DNA from: Pseudomonadota bacterium
GTDB lineage: Bacteria > Pseudomonadota > Gammaproteobacteria > Burkholderiales > Burkholderiaceae_C
Length of the DNA stretch: 39,611 bases
Direction: 5' to 3'
Assembly (NCBI GenBank): GCA_018241185.1
Contig: JAFEEH010000219.1
Coordinates: forward strand, 1 to 39,611
Shown here: positions 1 through 10,277 of the stretch, piece by piece
Layout of the letters: every line of letters starts with the position of its first letter
Position numbering within the stretch: position 1 is the stretch's first letter
Position numbers and translations under genes: made by a program
The notes under the pieces: model-generated
The model's database searches: none
What the model saw: only the letters and a program-made list of their open reading frames with translations
Told to the model about the DNA's origin: nothing

Positions 1-96
1 GTGCTGGCCCGCAAGCTCGTGCGTGTGGCCTTCAGCCTGTTCAAGAACCGCACAACATTCGATCCGGCTCACCGCCAGGCGAACAAGATCGCTTGA
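1..96 (+). mobile_element. 3' end of an IS110-family transposase gene (partial)
   Basis: The reading frame is open from the window edge and stops at TGA 94-96, leaving 31 C-terminal residues. They contain ARKLVRVAFSLFKN and FDPAHRQA, which resemble the extreme C-terminus of IS110-type (Transposase_20) recombinases, where a KL-[LV]-RVA helix is followed by a Y/F-DP motif. The catalytic domains lie outside the window, so activity cannot be judged. The bases just after the stop (112-125) match one arm of the REP-like repeat seen at 2307-2391 and 17869-17928, as if the element had inserted in such a repeat. The assignment rests on a short peptide. Confidence 0.55.
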
Positions 97-111
97 CGTG
101 GACCATAGAAC

Positions 112-125
112 CTCAGCGTGAACGG
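112..125 (+). repeat. Half copy of a REP-like repeat at the IS110 flank
   Basis: CTCAGCGTGAACGG is identical to the distal arm of the REP-like hairpins at 2307-2391 and 17869-17928. The rest of the hairpin is missing here, and the IS110-type transposase ends 15 bases before it. This fits an insertion that split the palindrome. The left half would lie outside the window. Confidence 0.5.
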
Positions 126-152
126 GTCTCTGTGTTTGAACGCAATCCGGTG

Positions 153-938
<786 letters not shown>

Positions 939-972
939 GGCGGTGTGGATGAAAGGGGAGGAAAGACGGGGC

Positions 973-1623
973 TCAGCGCGTGCTGCGCGTGCGGCGTTCG
1001 AGGTGCTTGGCGTACAGGCTCACCGGGAAGCACAGCGCGAAGTACAGCAGCGCGACGCAGCTGAACACGGTGAAGGGCGCGAAGGTGACGTTGGCGATCA
1101 TGCTGCCGGCCTTGGTGAGCTCGACGAAGCCGATCACCGAGGCCAGCGCGGTGCCCTTGATGACCTGCACCAGGAAGCCCACCGTGGGTGCGATCGCGAT
1201 CTTGACGGCCTGCGGCAGGATGATGTGGCGCAGCTGCTCGCCGAAGCTCAGCGCCAGGCTGCCCGAGGCCTCCCACTGCCCCTTGGGAATGGAGGCCACG
1301 CAGCCGCGCCAGATCTCGGTGAGGAAGGCGCTGGTGTAGAGCGTGAGAGCGACCGACGCCGCCGTCCAGGCCGACACGTCGATGCCGAAGAGCGCGATGC
1401 CGAAATAGGCCAGGAAGAGCTGCATCAGCAGCGGCGTGCCCTGGAAGAGCTGCACGTAGCCCGAGATGATCTTCTGCAGCACCGGCCCGGCGCGCAGCCG
1501 CAACGCCAGCAGCAGCCCGCCCACGATGCCGCCGCCGACGAAGGCGATCAGCGACAGCACCACCGTCCAGCGCAGCGCCAGCAGCAGGTTGCGCAGGATG
1601 TCCCAGAGGGTGAATTCGGTCAT
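973..1623 (-). CDS. Polar amino acid ABC transporter permease (second)
   Basis: This 216-residue inner-membrane permease is of the HisMQ/GlnP type. It has about five hydrophobic segments and the cytoplasmic EAA loop (EASGSLALSFGEQLRHIILP), which docks with the ATPase. It follows the first permease after 13 bases and precedes the ATPase gene, so the pair probably forms a heterodimeric channel. Length is normal for the family. Specificity is unknown. Confidence 0.93.
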   Translation of the reverse strand: MTEFTLWDILRNLLLALRWTVVLSLIAFVGGGIVGGLLLALRLRAGPVLQKIISGYVQLFQGTPLLMQLFLAYFGIALFGIDVSAWTAASVALTLYTSAFLTEIWRGCVASIPKGQWEASGSLALSFGEQLRHIILPQAVKIAIAPTVGFLVQVIKGTALASVIGFVELTKAGSMIANVTFAPFTVFSCVALLYFALCFPVSLYAKHLERRTRSTR

Positions 1624-1636
1624 GAAAGTGCGCTCC

Positions 1637-2290
1637 TCATCGGCCGAAGTATTTGGGACCGGCCCAGTTGAAGAAGCGTCGCGCGAGGATCGACAGCGCC
1701 AGGTAGATCAGTGTGGCGACGATGAAGGCCTCGAAGGCGCGGAAGTTGCGGCTCTGGATGAGGTTGGCGGCGTAGCTCAGTTCCTCGACCGAGATCTGCC
1801 CGCACACCGCGGAGCCCAGCATCACGATGATGATCTGGCTCACCATCGCGGGCCAGACCTTCTTCATCGCCGGCGGCAGCACCACGCGCAGGAAGACCTG
1901 CGACCTGTTCAGCGCCAGGCTCACGGCCGCCTCGACCTGCCCCTTGGGCGTGGCTTCGATGCCGGCGCGGATGATCTCGGTGGCATACGCCCCGAGGTTC
2001 AGCACCATCGCGATGATCGACGCCACCTCGGGCGTGAGCTTGATGCCCGAGGCCGGCAGCCCGAAGAAGATGAAGAACAGCTGGACGATGAAGGGCGTGT
2101 TGCGGATCAGCTCCACGTACGCGCCCACCACCCAGCGCAGCCACGGCGCGCCGTAGGCCCGCGCCCAGGCGCAGGCCACGCCGACCACCATGCCGATCAC
2201 GGTGGCGATGGCCGTGAGGCCGAGCGTCCATGCCACGCCCTTGGCGAGCAGCCGCCAATCCACGAGGATGGCCCAGAAATCGAAGGTCAT
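1637..2290 (-). CDS. Polar amino acid ABC transporter permease (first)
   Basis: This 217-residue permease is paralogous to its downstream neighbour. It has five or so membrane segments and the EAA loop EAAVSLALNRSQVFLRVVLP. It begins 141 bases after the binding-protein gene. That gap is occupied by a REP-like hairpin, which may set the ratio of binding protein to membrane components. It probably partners the 216-residue permease in one import channel. Confidence 0.93.
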   Translation of the reverse strand: MTFDFWAILVDWRLLAKGVAWTLGLTAIATVIGMVVGVACAWARAYGAPWLRWVVGAYVELIRNTPFIVQLFFIFFGLPASGIKLTPEVASIIAMVLNLGAYATEIIRAGIEATPKGQVEAAVSLALNRSQVFLRVVLPPAMKKVWPAMVSQIIIVMLGSAVCGQISVEELSYAANLIQSRNFRAFEAFIVATLIYLALSILARRFFNWAGPKYFGR

Positions 2291-2306
2291 GGCAGAGCAG
2301 CGTCAA

Positions 2307-2391
2307 CCGTTCGGGCCGAGCTTGGCCTGTCCTGGGCTTGTCGAAGGATCGGAGCCAGGGCGCGGCGCTTCGACAGGCTCAGCGTGAACGG
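2307..2391 (-). repeat. REP-like hairpin between binding-protein and permease genes
   Basis: The outer ends CCGTTC and GAACGG are complementary. The core contains CTTGTCGAAG and CTTCGACAGG, which can pair as a long imperfect stem. The same sequence recurs at 17869-17928 and half of it at 112-125. It lies inside the operon, between the periplasmic binding-protein gene and the first permease, where REP hairpins are known to stabilise upstream mRNA in systems such as malE-malF. A regulatory effect here is inference. Confidence 0.8.
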
Positions 2392-2431
2392 TCAGGGTTG
2401 GACAGAAGAGGCAGAACCGGCAGTTGTGCGT

Positions 2432-3225
2432 TCAGACAGGAAGGTCGCCGATGCCCTTGCCGAGCCACTGCTTGGACATCTTGTCCAGCGTGCCGTCCTT
2501 CTTGGCGGCGGCGATGATCTCGTTGACCTTCGCCTTGAGCGCGTCCTCGCCCTTCGCAACGCCGATGAAGCAGGGGCTGTCCTTGAGCAACAGTTTGAAC
2601 TCGGCGTTCATCTTGGGGTTCTTGCGCATGACTTCCGCCGCCACGGCACCGCTGGCGGCGACGATGGGAGTCTGGCCGGACACGAATGCCGCCACCATCG
2701 CGTTGTTGTCCTCGAAGCGGCGGTAGTCGACGTTGGGCGGCGCCACCTTGTTCAGTTCCTGGTCCTCCATGGCGCCGCGCGTCACGCCCACGGTCTTGTC
2801 GGCCAGGTCCTTGAAGCTGGCGATCTTCACATTCTTCGGGCCGAACACGCCCTGGAAGAAGGGCGCGTAGGCGGCCGTGAAGTCGATCACTTTCTCTCGC
2901 TCGGGGTTCTTGCCCAGGGTAGAGATGACCAGGTCGGCCTTCTTGGTCTGCAGATAGGGAATCCGGTTGGCGCTGCTCACGGTGATGAGTTCGACCTTCA
3001 CTCCCATCTTGGCGGCGATGAGCTTGGCCATGTCGATGTCCAGGCCCTGCGGTGCCATGTCGGTGCCGACGAAGCCGTAGGGCGGATAGTCGGCGGGGAT
3101 GGCGACCTTCAGCGTCTTCGACTTCATGATGTTGTCGAGCGCGCTCTGGGCCTGCGCGGCGCCGGCGGCGGCCAGGGCTGCGGCGGCCAGCAGGCCGGTG
3201 GTGAAGAGGCGTTTGGAAAAAAGCG

Positions 3226-3229
<4 letters not shown>
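2432..3229 (-). CDS. Amino acid ABC transporter periplasmic binding protein
   Basis: This is a family-3 solute-binding protein of 265 residues with a Sec signal peptide (hydrophobic core around residues 8-24, probable cleavage after AQA near residue 27). The mature part shows SBP_bac_3 features: ADYPPYGF, GLDIDMAKLIAAKMGVKVEL, and a DFTAAYAPFFQGVFG segment. It captures a polar amino acid or similar solute for the downstream permeases. Its ATG overlaps the TGA of the gntR-type gene in an ATGA junction (3226-3229), so regulator and binding protein are probably translationally coupled. A longer open frame continues upstream, but it is the antisense of other genes and this start gives the signal peptide. 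Confidence 0.95.
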
Positions 3230-5262
<2,033 letters not shown>

Positions 5263-5286
5263 GGCGCGCTACGGGGGGCGGGATTT

Positions 5287-5350
5287 TCAAGCCAAATCGG
5301 ACTGCAGCGCCCGTCCCGCTTGCGTGGGCAGCTATCGATTCAATAGCAAA
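5287..5350 (+). repeat. Two-hairpin dispersed repeat, copy 1
   Basis: This is one of seven copies in the window (others at 10815, 17783, 20507, 29755, 36799 and 38652). The plan is an AAATCGG-like lead, AGCGCCCG, a short loop, CGGGCG or GTGGGC, then CAGCTATC, a 5-base loop, ATAGCAAAC. Each half can form a small stem-loop. Here the second stem is GCTAT-cgattca-ATAGC. The copy lies between convergent genes and runs into a terminator. Confidence 0.85.
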
Positions 5351-5378
5351 CGGCGCCGATCAGGCGCCGTTTTTCTTT
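5348..5378 (+). terminator. Rho-independent terminator after the nitronate monooxygenase gene
   Basis: A perfect 10-base stem, AAACGGCGCC (5348-5357) with GGCGCCGTTT (5363-5372), loop gatca, is followed by TTCTTT. The T-rich side is on the plus strand. It separates the gene from the convergent osmC gene and may stop both transcripts weakly or strongly. Confidence 0.9.
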
Positions 5379-5391
5379 CCAAGTGGGGTGT

Positions 5392-5832
5392 TCAGCCCTT
5401 GAGCGTGGCCTTCAACGTGATCTCGGGCACGCCCGCCAGCGCCTTGGACACCGGGCAGCCGGCCTTGGCGCCCGCGGCCAGCTCCTGGAACTTGGCGTCG
5501 TCGATGCCCGGCACCTCGGCCTCGAGTTCGAGCTGGATGCGGTCGATCTTGAAGCCGGCGCCGTCCTTGGCGAGGCGGGCCGACGCCTTGGTGTCGGCCG
5601 ACTTCACCGCGATGCCGGCCGCCTCGGCCGCGAAGGCGAAGGCCATCGTGAAACAGGCCGCGTGCGCCGCGGCAATGATCTCTTCGGGGTTGGTGCCGGT
5701 GCGGTCGTCCTCGAAACGGCTGGCGAAGCCATAAGGGTAGTCCTTCAATGCGCCGGTCTCGGTGCTGATCGCGCCCTTGCCGGCCTTGCCGGCGCCTTCC
5801 CAGTGAACCGAAGCCTTCTTGTCTGCAGCCAT
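5392..5832 (-). CDS. osmC: OsmC family peroxiredoxin
   Basis: This 146-residue cytoplasmic thiol peroxidase reduces organic hydroperoxides. The resolving and peroxidatic cysteines appear at Cys60 (AAAHAACFTMAF) and Cys126 (AKAGCPVSKAL). The N-terminal part (HWEGAGKAGKGAISTETG, YPYGFASRFE) matches E. coli OsmC rather than Ohr, and length equals OsmC (about 143 residues). The start MAADKK is preceded by an AAAGGA ribosome-binding site. A longer in-frame start at 5895 is less likely because it lies upstream of that site. The gene is convergent with the nitronate monooxygenase gene and divergent from the acyl-CoA ligase gene. Confidence 0.95.
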   Translation of the reverse strand: MAADKKASVHWEGAGKAGKGAISTETGALKDYPYGFASRFEDDRTGTNPEEIIAAAHAACFTMAFAFAAEAAGIAVKSADTKASARLAKDGAGFKIDRIQLELEAEVPGIDDAKFQELAAGAKAGCPVSKALAGVPEITLKATLKG

Positions 5833-6045
5833 GGCGATGTCCTTTCGTGCGTGTGGCGGTGTGCGGTAACGGGGTCCATGCGGTGTATCGCGCAAGGCGG
5901 CGCCGCCGTCTGTAGTCGCACAGCGCGTCCGGCAATTCGGGGGCCGGGCTGTCGTGCGTCACCCAGGTGACGCACGCGGGGCTTTTCCTCATCCGTCGGT
6001 GCGAAGTCGCGGCGTACCCTTGCTGTCTTTCCGGAGACAGCCTGC

Positions 6046-7758
6046 ATGCCCACCCCCGCCGATCGCCCGCATTTCAAGTTCTGGCCCAAGCGCATCCCGC
6101 ACGACATCCTGCTGCCTGCCACCTCGCTGTGGCACAACCTCAAGACGTCGGCCGAGCGCTACCCGGACAAGCCGGCGCTGGTGTTCTTCGACCGGGTGAC
6201 GACCTACCGCGAGCTGGCGTCGCAGGTCGATGCGCTGGCTGGCGCCCTGCATGCGATGGGCGTGCAGCGCGGCGACCGCGTGGTGCTCGACATGCAGAAC
6301 ACGCCGCAGCTGGTGATCGCGCACTTCGCCATCCTGCGCGCCAACGCCGTCGTGGTGCCCGTCAACCCGATGAACAAGGCCGAGGAGCTCAAGCACTACA
6401 TCACCGACCCCGACGCCAAGGTCGCGATCACCACGGGCGACCTGGCACCTGAACTCGCCAAGGCCAGCAACGCGCTGCCGGCGGGTGAAGGGCTGAGGCA
6501 CCTCGTCGTCACGCAGTTCACCGACGCGTTCGACGCGGCGGCCGCCGACTCGCCCGCCATGGCCGCGGCCTGGCGCGACTGGCTGCTCACGCGCCACCCG
6601 CTGCCCGCGCTGAACGGTGGCGAGGCCCACGCCTGGACCGAGGTGCTCGCCGCCGGCGAGCCGCCGCCCGAGCACGTGGTGGGCCGCGACGACATGGCGT
6701 TGTTGCCCTACACCAGTGGCACCACGGGTCTGCCCAAGGGCTGCATCCACCGCCATTCGAGCCCCATGCACAACGCCATCTCCGGCCGCATGTGGGGCTG
6801 CGCCTCGGCCGAGACGGTGGTGCTGGCCGTGGTGCCGATGTTCCACATCACCGGCATCGTCAGCATGATGCACACGGCCATCCTGAGCTCGGCCAGCCTG
6901 GTCATCATGCCGCGCTGGGACCGCGACGTGGCCGGCCACCTGATCTCGAAGTGGAAGGTCACGAGCTGGACCAACATCCCCACGATGGTCATCGACCTCA
7001 TGGCCAGCCCGAACTTCAAGAACTACGACCTGTCCAGCCTCATCTACATCGGTGGTGGCGGCGCCGCCATGCCGCAGGCCGTGGCGCAGCGCCTGCTCGA
7101 AGAGTTCGGCCTGAGCTACCAGGAAGGCTACGGCCTGACCGAGACCGCCGCGCCCTCACATGCCAACCCGCCCGACCACGCCAAGCAGCAGTGCCTGGGC
7201 ATGCCCTTCGAAGGTGTCGACGCGCGTGTGGTCGACCCTGAGACCCTGCAGGAACTGCCTGTGGGCGAATCGGGCGAGATCATCATCCACGGCCCGCAGG
7301 TCTTCCAGGGCTACTGGAAGCGGCCCGACGCCACCGCGGCCGCCTTCATCGAATTCGAGGGCAAGCGCTTCTTCCGCTCGGGCGACATGGGCCGCATGGA
7401 CGAAGAGGGCTACTTCTTCATCACCGATCGCCTCAAGCGCATGATCAACGCCAGCGGCTTCAAGGTCTGGCCGGCCGAGGTCGAGCTGCTGATGTTCAAG
7501 CACCCGGCGATCCAGGAGGCCTGCGTCATCTCCACCAAGGACGCCTACCGCGGCGAATCGGTCAAGGCCATGGTCGTGCTGCGCCCCACGCACAAGGACA
7601 CGAAGGCCGAGGACATCATCGCGTGGTGCCGCGAGAACATGGCCGCGTACAAGGTGCCGCGGCAAGTGCAGTTCCTCGATGCGCTGCCCAAGAGCGGGAG
7701 CGGGAAGGTGATGTGGCGGTTGTTGCAGGAGGCGGAGGACGCGCCGCAGGCCGCTTGA
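6046..7758 (+). CDS. Long/medium-chain fatty acid-CoA ligase (AMP-forming)
   Basis: This 570-residue member of the ANL adenylating superfamily activates a carboxylic acid with ATP and joins it to CoA. The P-loop YTSGTTGLPKG is near residues 220-231, the aromatic/adenine motif EGYGLTET near 360, the ribose-binding Asp in RSGDMGRMDEEGYF, the hinge ITDRLKRMINASGFKVWPAEVE, and the catalytic lysine in PKSGSGKVMW near 553. Length and motifs fit an FadD-like fatty acid ligase. The acyl specificity cannot be read. It stands alone, divergent from osmC across 213 bases. Confidence 0.9.
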   Translation: MPTPADRPHFKFWPKRIPHDILLPATSLWHNLKTSAERYPDKPALVFFDRVTTYRELASQVDALAGALHAMGVQRGDRVVLDMQNTPQLVIAHFAILRANAVVVPVNPMNKAEELKHYITDPDAKVAITTGDLAPELAKASNALPAGEGLRHLVVTQFTDAFDAAAADSPAMAAAWRDWLLTRHPLPALNGGEAHAWTEVLAAGEPPPEHVVGRDDMALLPYTSGTTGLPKGCIHRHSSPMHNAISGRMWGCASAETVVLAVVPMFHITGIVSMMHTAILSSASLVIMPRWDRDVAGHLISKWKVTSWTNIPTMVIDLMASPNFKNYDLSSLIYIGGGGAAMPQAVAQRLLEEFGLSYQEGYGLTETAAPSHANPPDHAKQQCLGMPFEGVDARVVDPETLQELPVGESGEIIIHGPQVFQGYWKRPDATAAAFIEFEGKRFFRSGDMGRMDEEGYFFITDRLKRMINASGFKVWPAEVELLMFKHPAIQEACVISTKDAYRGESVKAMVVLRPTHKDTKAEDIIAWCRENMAAYKVPRQVQFLDALPKSGSGKVMWRLLQEAEDAPQAA

Positions 7759-7768
7759 TCCAACGCCG

Positions 7769-7791
7769 TGCGGGCCGGGCCCCGGCCCGCA
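7769..7791. terminator. GC-rich hairpin between convergent genes
   Basis: TGCGGGCCGG and CCGGCCCGCA form a perfect 10-base stem with a 3-base loop, between the acyl-CoA ligase stop and the stop of the convergent binding-protein gene. No T tract follows on either strand, so it may act as an mRNA end-stabilising hairpin or a weak bidirectional terminator. Confidence 0.6.
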
Positions 7792-7797
7792 TGCGCT

Positions 7798-8760
7798 TCA
7801 GTCCGGCCGGATGCCCGTGGCCTTCGCCAGTGCCGTGAAGCGCTTCGCTTCGGAGCGGACCCGCGCGCGCAGCGCCGTGGCGGGTTCGCCGGTGATGGTC
7901 ACGCCCTGGACGGCGAACTCCGCGCGCAACGCCGGATCGGCCAGGGCGTGCGTGCTCGCGGCCTCGATCAGGCGCACGGTCGCCGCAGGCGTCCCCGACG
8001 GAGCGAACAGGCCGAACCAGGTCCCGGCGCGCAGGTCGGCATAGCTTTCCGCCAGCGCAGGCGTGTTCGGCAGCAGCGGATGGCGGCGGGCACCGCCGCT
8101 GGCCAGCGCCACCAGGCGCCCGGCCTGGATCTGCGGCAGTGCGGCGCCCACTGCGATGAACATGCCGTCGATGCGGCCCGCCAGCACGTCCTGCAGGCCG
8201 GCGGGTGCCGCGCGGTAGGGGATGTGCGTCACGTAGATGCCCGCGCGCTGCTTGAGCAGTTCGGCCGCGAGCTGCTGTGGGCTGCCATTGCCGCCCGAGG
8301 CGTAGTTCAACTGCCCGGGGCGCGCCTTGGCCGCGCGCACGAAGTCGGCCAGCGTGCGCCAGCCGGTGCCGGGATGCGTGACCAAGACGAAGTCCGTCTC
8401 GCCGAGCGTGGCCACCGGTGCCAGGTCGCGCTGCGCGTCGTAGGGCAACGGTGCGCCGAGCGCGGGCAGGATGGTGATCGGGCCATCGGCACCGACGAGC
8501 AGCGTCTGTCCGTCGGGCGCGGCCTTGGCCGCCGCATCGGCCGCGATCGCGCCGCCCGCGCCGGGCTTGTTCTCGACCACGACGGGCGATTTCCAGTCGG
8601 CCGCGAGCTTCGCGCCCAGTCGGCGGGCGAGCAGGTCGGGCGGGCTGCCCGCGACGTTGAGCACGATCAGCCGCACGGGGCCGTTCGGGAAGGTCTGGGC
8701 CTGCGCTGCAATGGCGGCCAGCAGGCAGAGCGAGGAGAGCAGGAAACTGCGTTTGCGCAT
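7798..8760 (-). CDS. Bug/TctC-family tripartite tricarboxylate binding protein (orphan)
   Basis: This is a 320-residue periplasmic binding protein with a signal peptide (cleavage after AQA near residue 22). Family signatures are FPNGPVRLIV at the mature start, a segment around NKPGAGGAIAADAAAKAAPDG, an NYASGGNGSPQQLAAELL region and a C-terminal helical part. It would bind a carboxylate or similar solute for a TctAB-type transporter. No tctA or tctB gene is next to it, which is usual in Comamonadaceae and Bordetella, where dozens of orphan Bug genes occur. The start at 8760 is chosen because it gives the signal peptide; an open extension to 8988 does not. Confidence 0.92.
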   Translation of the reverse strand: MRKRSFLLSSLCLLAAIAAQAQTFPNGPVRLIVLNVAGSPPDLLARRLGAKLAADWKSPVVVENKPGAGGAIAADAAAKAAPDGQTLLVGADGPITILPALGAPLPYDAQRDLAPVATLGETDFVLVTHPGTGWRTLADFVRAAKARPGQLNYASGGNGSPQQLAAELLKQRAGIYVTHIPYRAAPAGLQDVLAGRIDGMFIAVGAALPQIQAGRLVALASGGARRHPLLPNTPALAESYADLRAGTWFGLFAPSGTPAATVRLIEAASTHALADPALRAEFAVQGVTITGEPATALRARVRSEAKRFTALAKATGIRPD

Positions 8761-8998
8761 GGTCGAGTCGCGGCATCGCGTTGGAGTCGGGCGCGCATTG
8801 TGGGAGCGCGTGCCTCGGCGACCAACGAAGATCAAGGCATATCCATATGCCGGGCAAACGCGGAGCATGGCGCCGTGGGCGGCAGTCGTCGCGGCGGCCT
8901 GCGTGACGCGTCGCCGCCGCGCAACCGGCCTCCAGCTGCGAAGACTTTGCCGCCATGCAGGAGCACGGCTTGCCAAGCCACTGTACATCGGGGATATT

Positions 8999-9023
8999 CC
9001 ATATTCTCGAATAAAGAATATGG
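8999..9023. promoter_or_regulatory. AT-rich palindrome upstream of the two-gene toxin-antitoxin-like unit
   Basis: CCATATTC (8999-9006) and GAATATGG (9016-9023) are exact reverse complements with a 9-base spacer. A further direct copy of ATATTC begins at 8994. The palindrome ends 6 bases before the start codon at 9030 and is markedly AT-rich compared with its surroundings. Position and symmetry suggest an operator that overlaps the promoter and is bound by the downstream HTH protein. Confidence 0.7.
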
Positions 9024-9029
9024 TCTGAA

Positions 9030-9575
9030 ATGGAGCTTAAGCCCCAGGATCTGCTGGTGTTATTGAAGGTGGCGGCGCACCCGCCGCAGCGCTGGACCTA
9101 CGCCACGCTGGGCGAGGCGCTGCGCATGAGCGCATCGCAAGTGCATGCCAGCGTGCGCCGCGCGGTGGCATGCGGGCTGGCGGTGGCGCCAGCGCGCGGC
9201 GAGTGGTCGCCGGTGCGGCCCAGCCTGCTGGAATTCGTGGTGCACGGTGTGCGCTACGTCTGGCCGGCGACGCCGGGGCCGGCAAAGCGTGGCGTGCCCA
9301 CGTCCTTTGGTGCCGAGCCGCTGGTGGGGAAGGTCACTGCGGTGCCGGGTGAGGCTCCGGTGTGGGCGCATCCCGCGGGCGGCGCCAAAGGGCCCACGCT
9401 GTCGCCCCTGTACCGCACGGCGCCGCACGCGGCCTTGGCCGACCCGGCGCTGCACCGTCTGCTGGCCCTGCTGGACGCACTGCGGGCGGGTCGTGCCCGC
9501 GAGCGCGCGTTGGCCACCCAGTTCATGCGGGCCGCCTTGAGCGCCGAACCGGAAGACGCCGATGCGCGCCGATGA
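9030..9575 (+). CDS. Winged-helix DNA-binding protein, putative antitoxin/regulator
   Basis: This 181-residue protein has an N-terminal helix-turn-helix of MarR-like shape (about residues 5-60: LLVLLKVAAHPP, TYATLGEALRMSASQVHASVRRAV, then a wing). The middle (LEFVVHGVRYVWPA) and the C-terminal helical part have no function I can name. Its last 14 bases overlap the nucleotidyltransferase gene in another frame, so the two are translationally coupled. With the palindrome just upstream, this looks like an autoregulating antitoxin, similar in logic to AbiEi. There is no clear ribosome-binding site; AT-rich sequence precedes the ATG. Confidence 0.75.
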   Translation: MELKPQDLLVLLKVAAHPPQRWTYATLGEALRMSASQVHASVRRAVACGLAVAPARGEWSPVRPSLLEFVVHGVRYVWPATPGPAKRGVPTSFGAEPLVGKVTAVPGEAPVWAHPAGGAKGPTLSPLYRTAPHAALADPALHRLLALLDALRAGRARERALATQFMRAALSAEPEDADARR

Positions 9576-10245
9576 CCCGAACCTGCCGTATCTGCGCCGC
9601 GTCGCCGAGGCGCTCGGCGAGTTGCGGCAGCAGGTGGTCTTCGTGGGCGGTGCCGTGGCGGGGTTGCTGCTGACCGACCCGCTGGCCGACAACGTGCGCG
9701 CCACGCGCGACGTGGACGCCGTGGTGAATGCGGATTGGCTGGGCTTTCGCCGAATCGAAGAGCAGGTGGGGCGATGCGGCTTCGTGCGCGATGCCAGCAG
9801 CGATGTCATCTGCCGATGGGTGCACAAGCCCTCGGGCCTGCTGTTCGACCTGATGCCGGTGCAGCCCGAGGTGCTGGGCTTTGCCAACCGTTGGTATCCC
9901 TACGCCGTGGCAACGGCCGAGCCCGTGGACCTGGGCGACGGCGTCACGATCCGGCTGGTCAGCGCAGTGGCGTTCGTGGCCACCAAGCTGGAAGCCTTCG
10001 CCAGCCGGGGTGGTGGCGATTTCATGAGCAGCCACGACCTGGAAGACGTGATGAACATCGTCGATGGCCGCGAGGAACTGGCCGATGAAATGGCGGCGGC
10101 GCCGACTGAATTGAGGCAATCCGTGGCCGCCGCCTTTGCCCGGCTGCTGGCGCACGCAGATTTTGCGAATGTGCTGCCGGGCCTCATTGCCGAGCCGGAG
10201 CGTGCGGGGCTGTTGATGGCGCGTCTGGAAACCCTGAGTCGCTGA
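9562..10245 (+). CDS. AbiEii-like nucleotidyltransferase, putative toxin
   Basis: This 227-residue protein has the DNA polymerase beta-type nucleotidyltransferase core. VVFVGGAVAGLLL carries the Gly-Gly pair (residues 29-30), followed by TRDVDAVV with Asp50 and Asp52 as metal ligands. A later KLEAFASRGGGDFMSSHDLEDVMNIVDG segment matches the K-R-D-D pattern of AbiEii/AbiGii proteins. Toxins of this group transfer nucleotides to tRNA or other targets and act in phage defence or toxin-antitoxin systems. The partner is the overlapping HTH gene. A housekeeping role is possible, because related genes without toxicity exist. Confidence 0.75.
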   Translation: MRADDPNLPYLRRVAEALGELRQQVVFVGGAVAGLLLTDPLADNVRATRDVDAVVNADWLGFRRIEEQVGRCGFVRDASSDVICRWVHKPSGLLFDLMPVQPEVLGFANRWYPYAVATAEPVDLGDGVTIRLVSAVAFVATKLEAFASRGGGDFMSSHDLEDVMNIVDGREELADEMAAAPTELRQSVAAAFARLLAHADFANVLPGLIAEPERAGLLMARLETLSR

Positions 10246-10277
10246 GCGCGCCGTGCCCGATGGCCGGCCCTGCGCCG

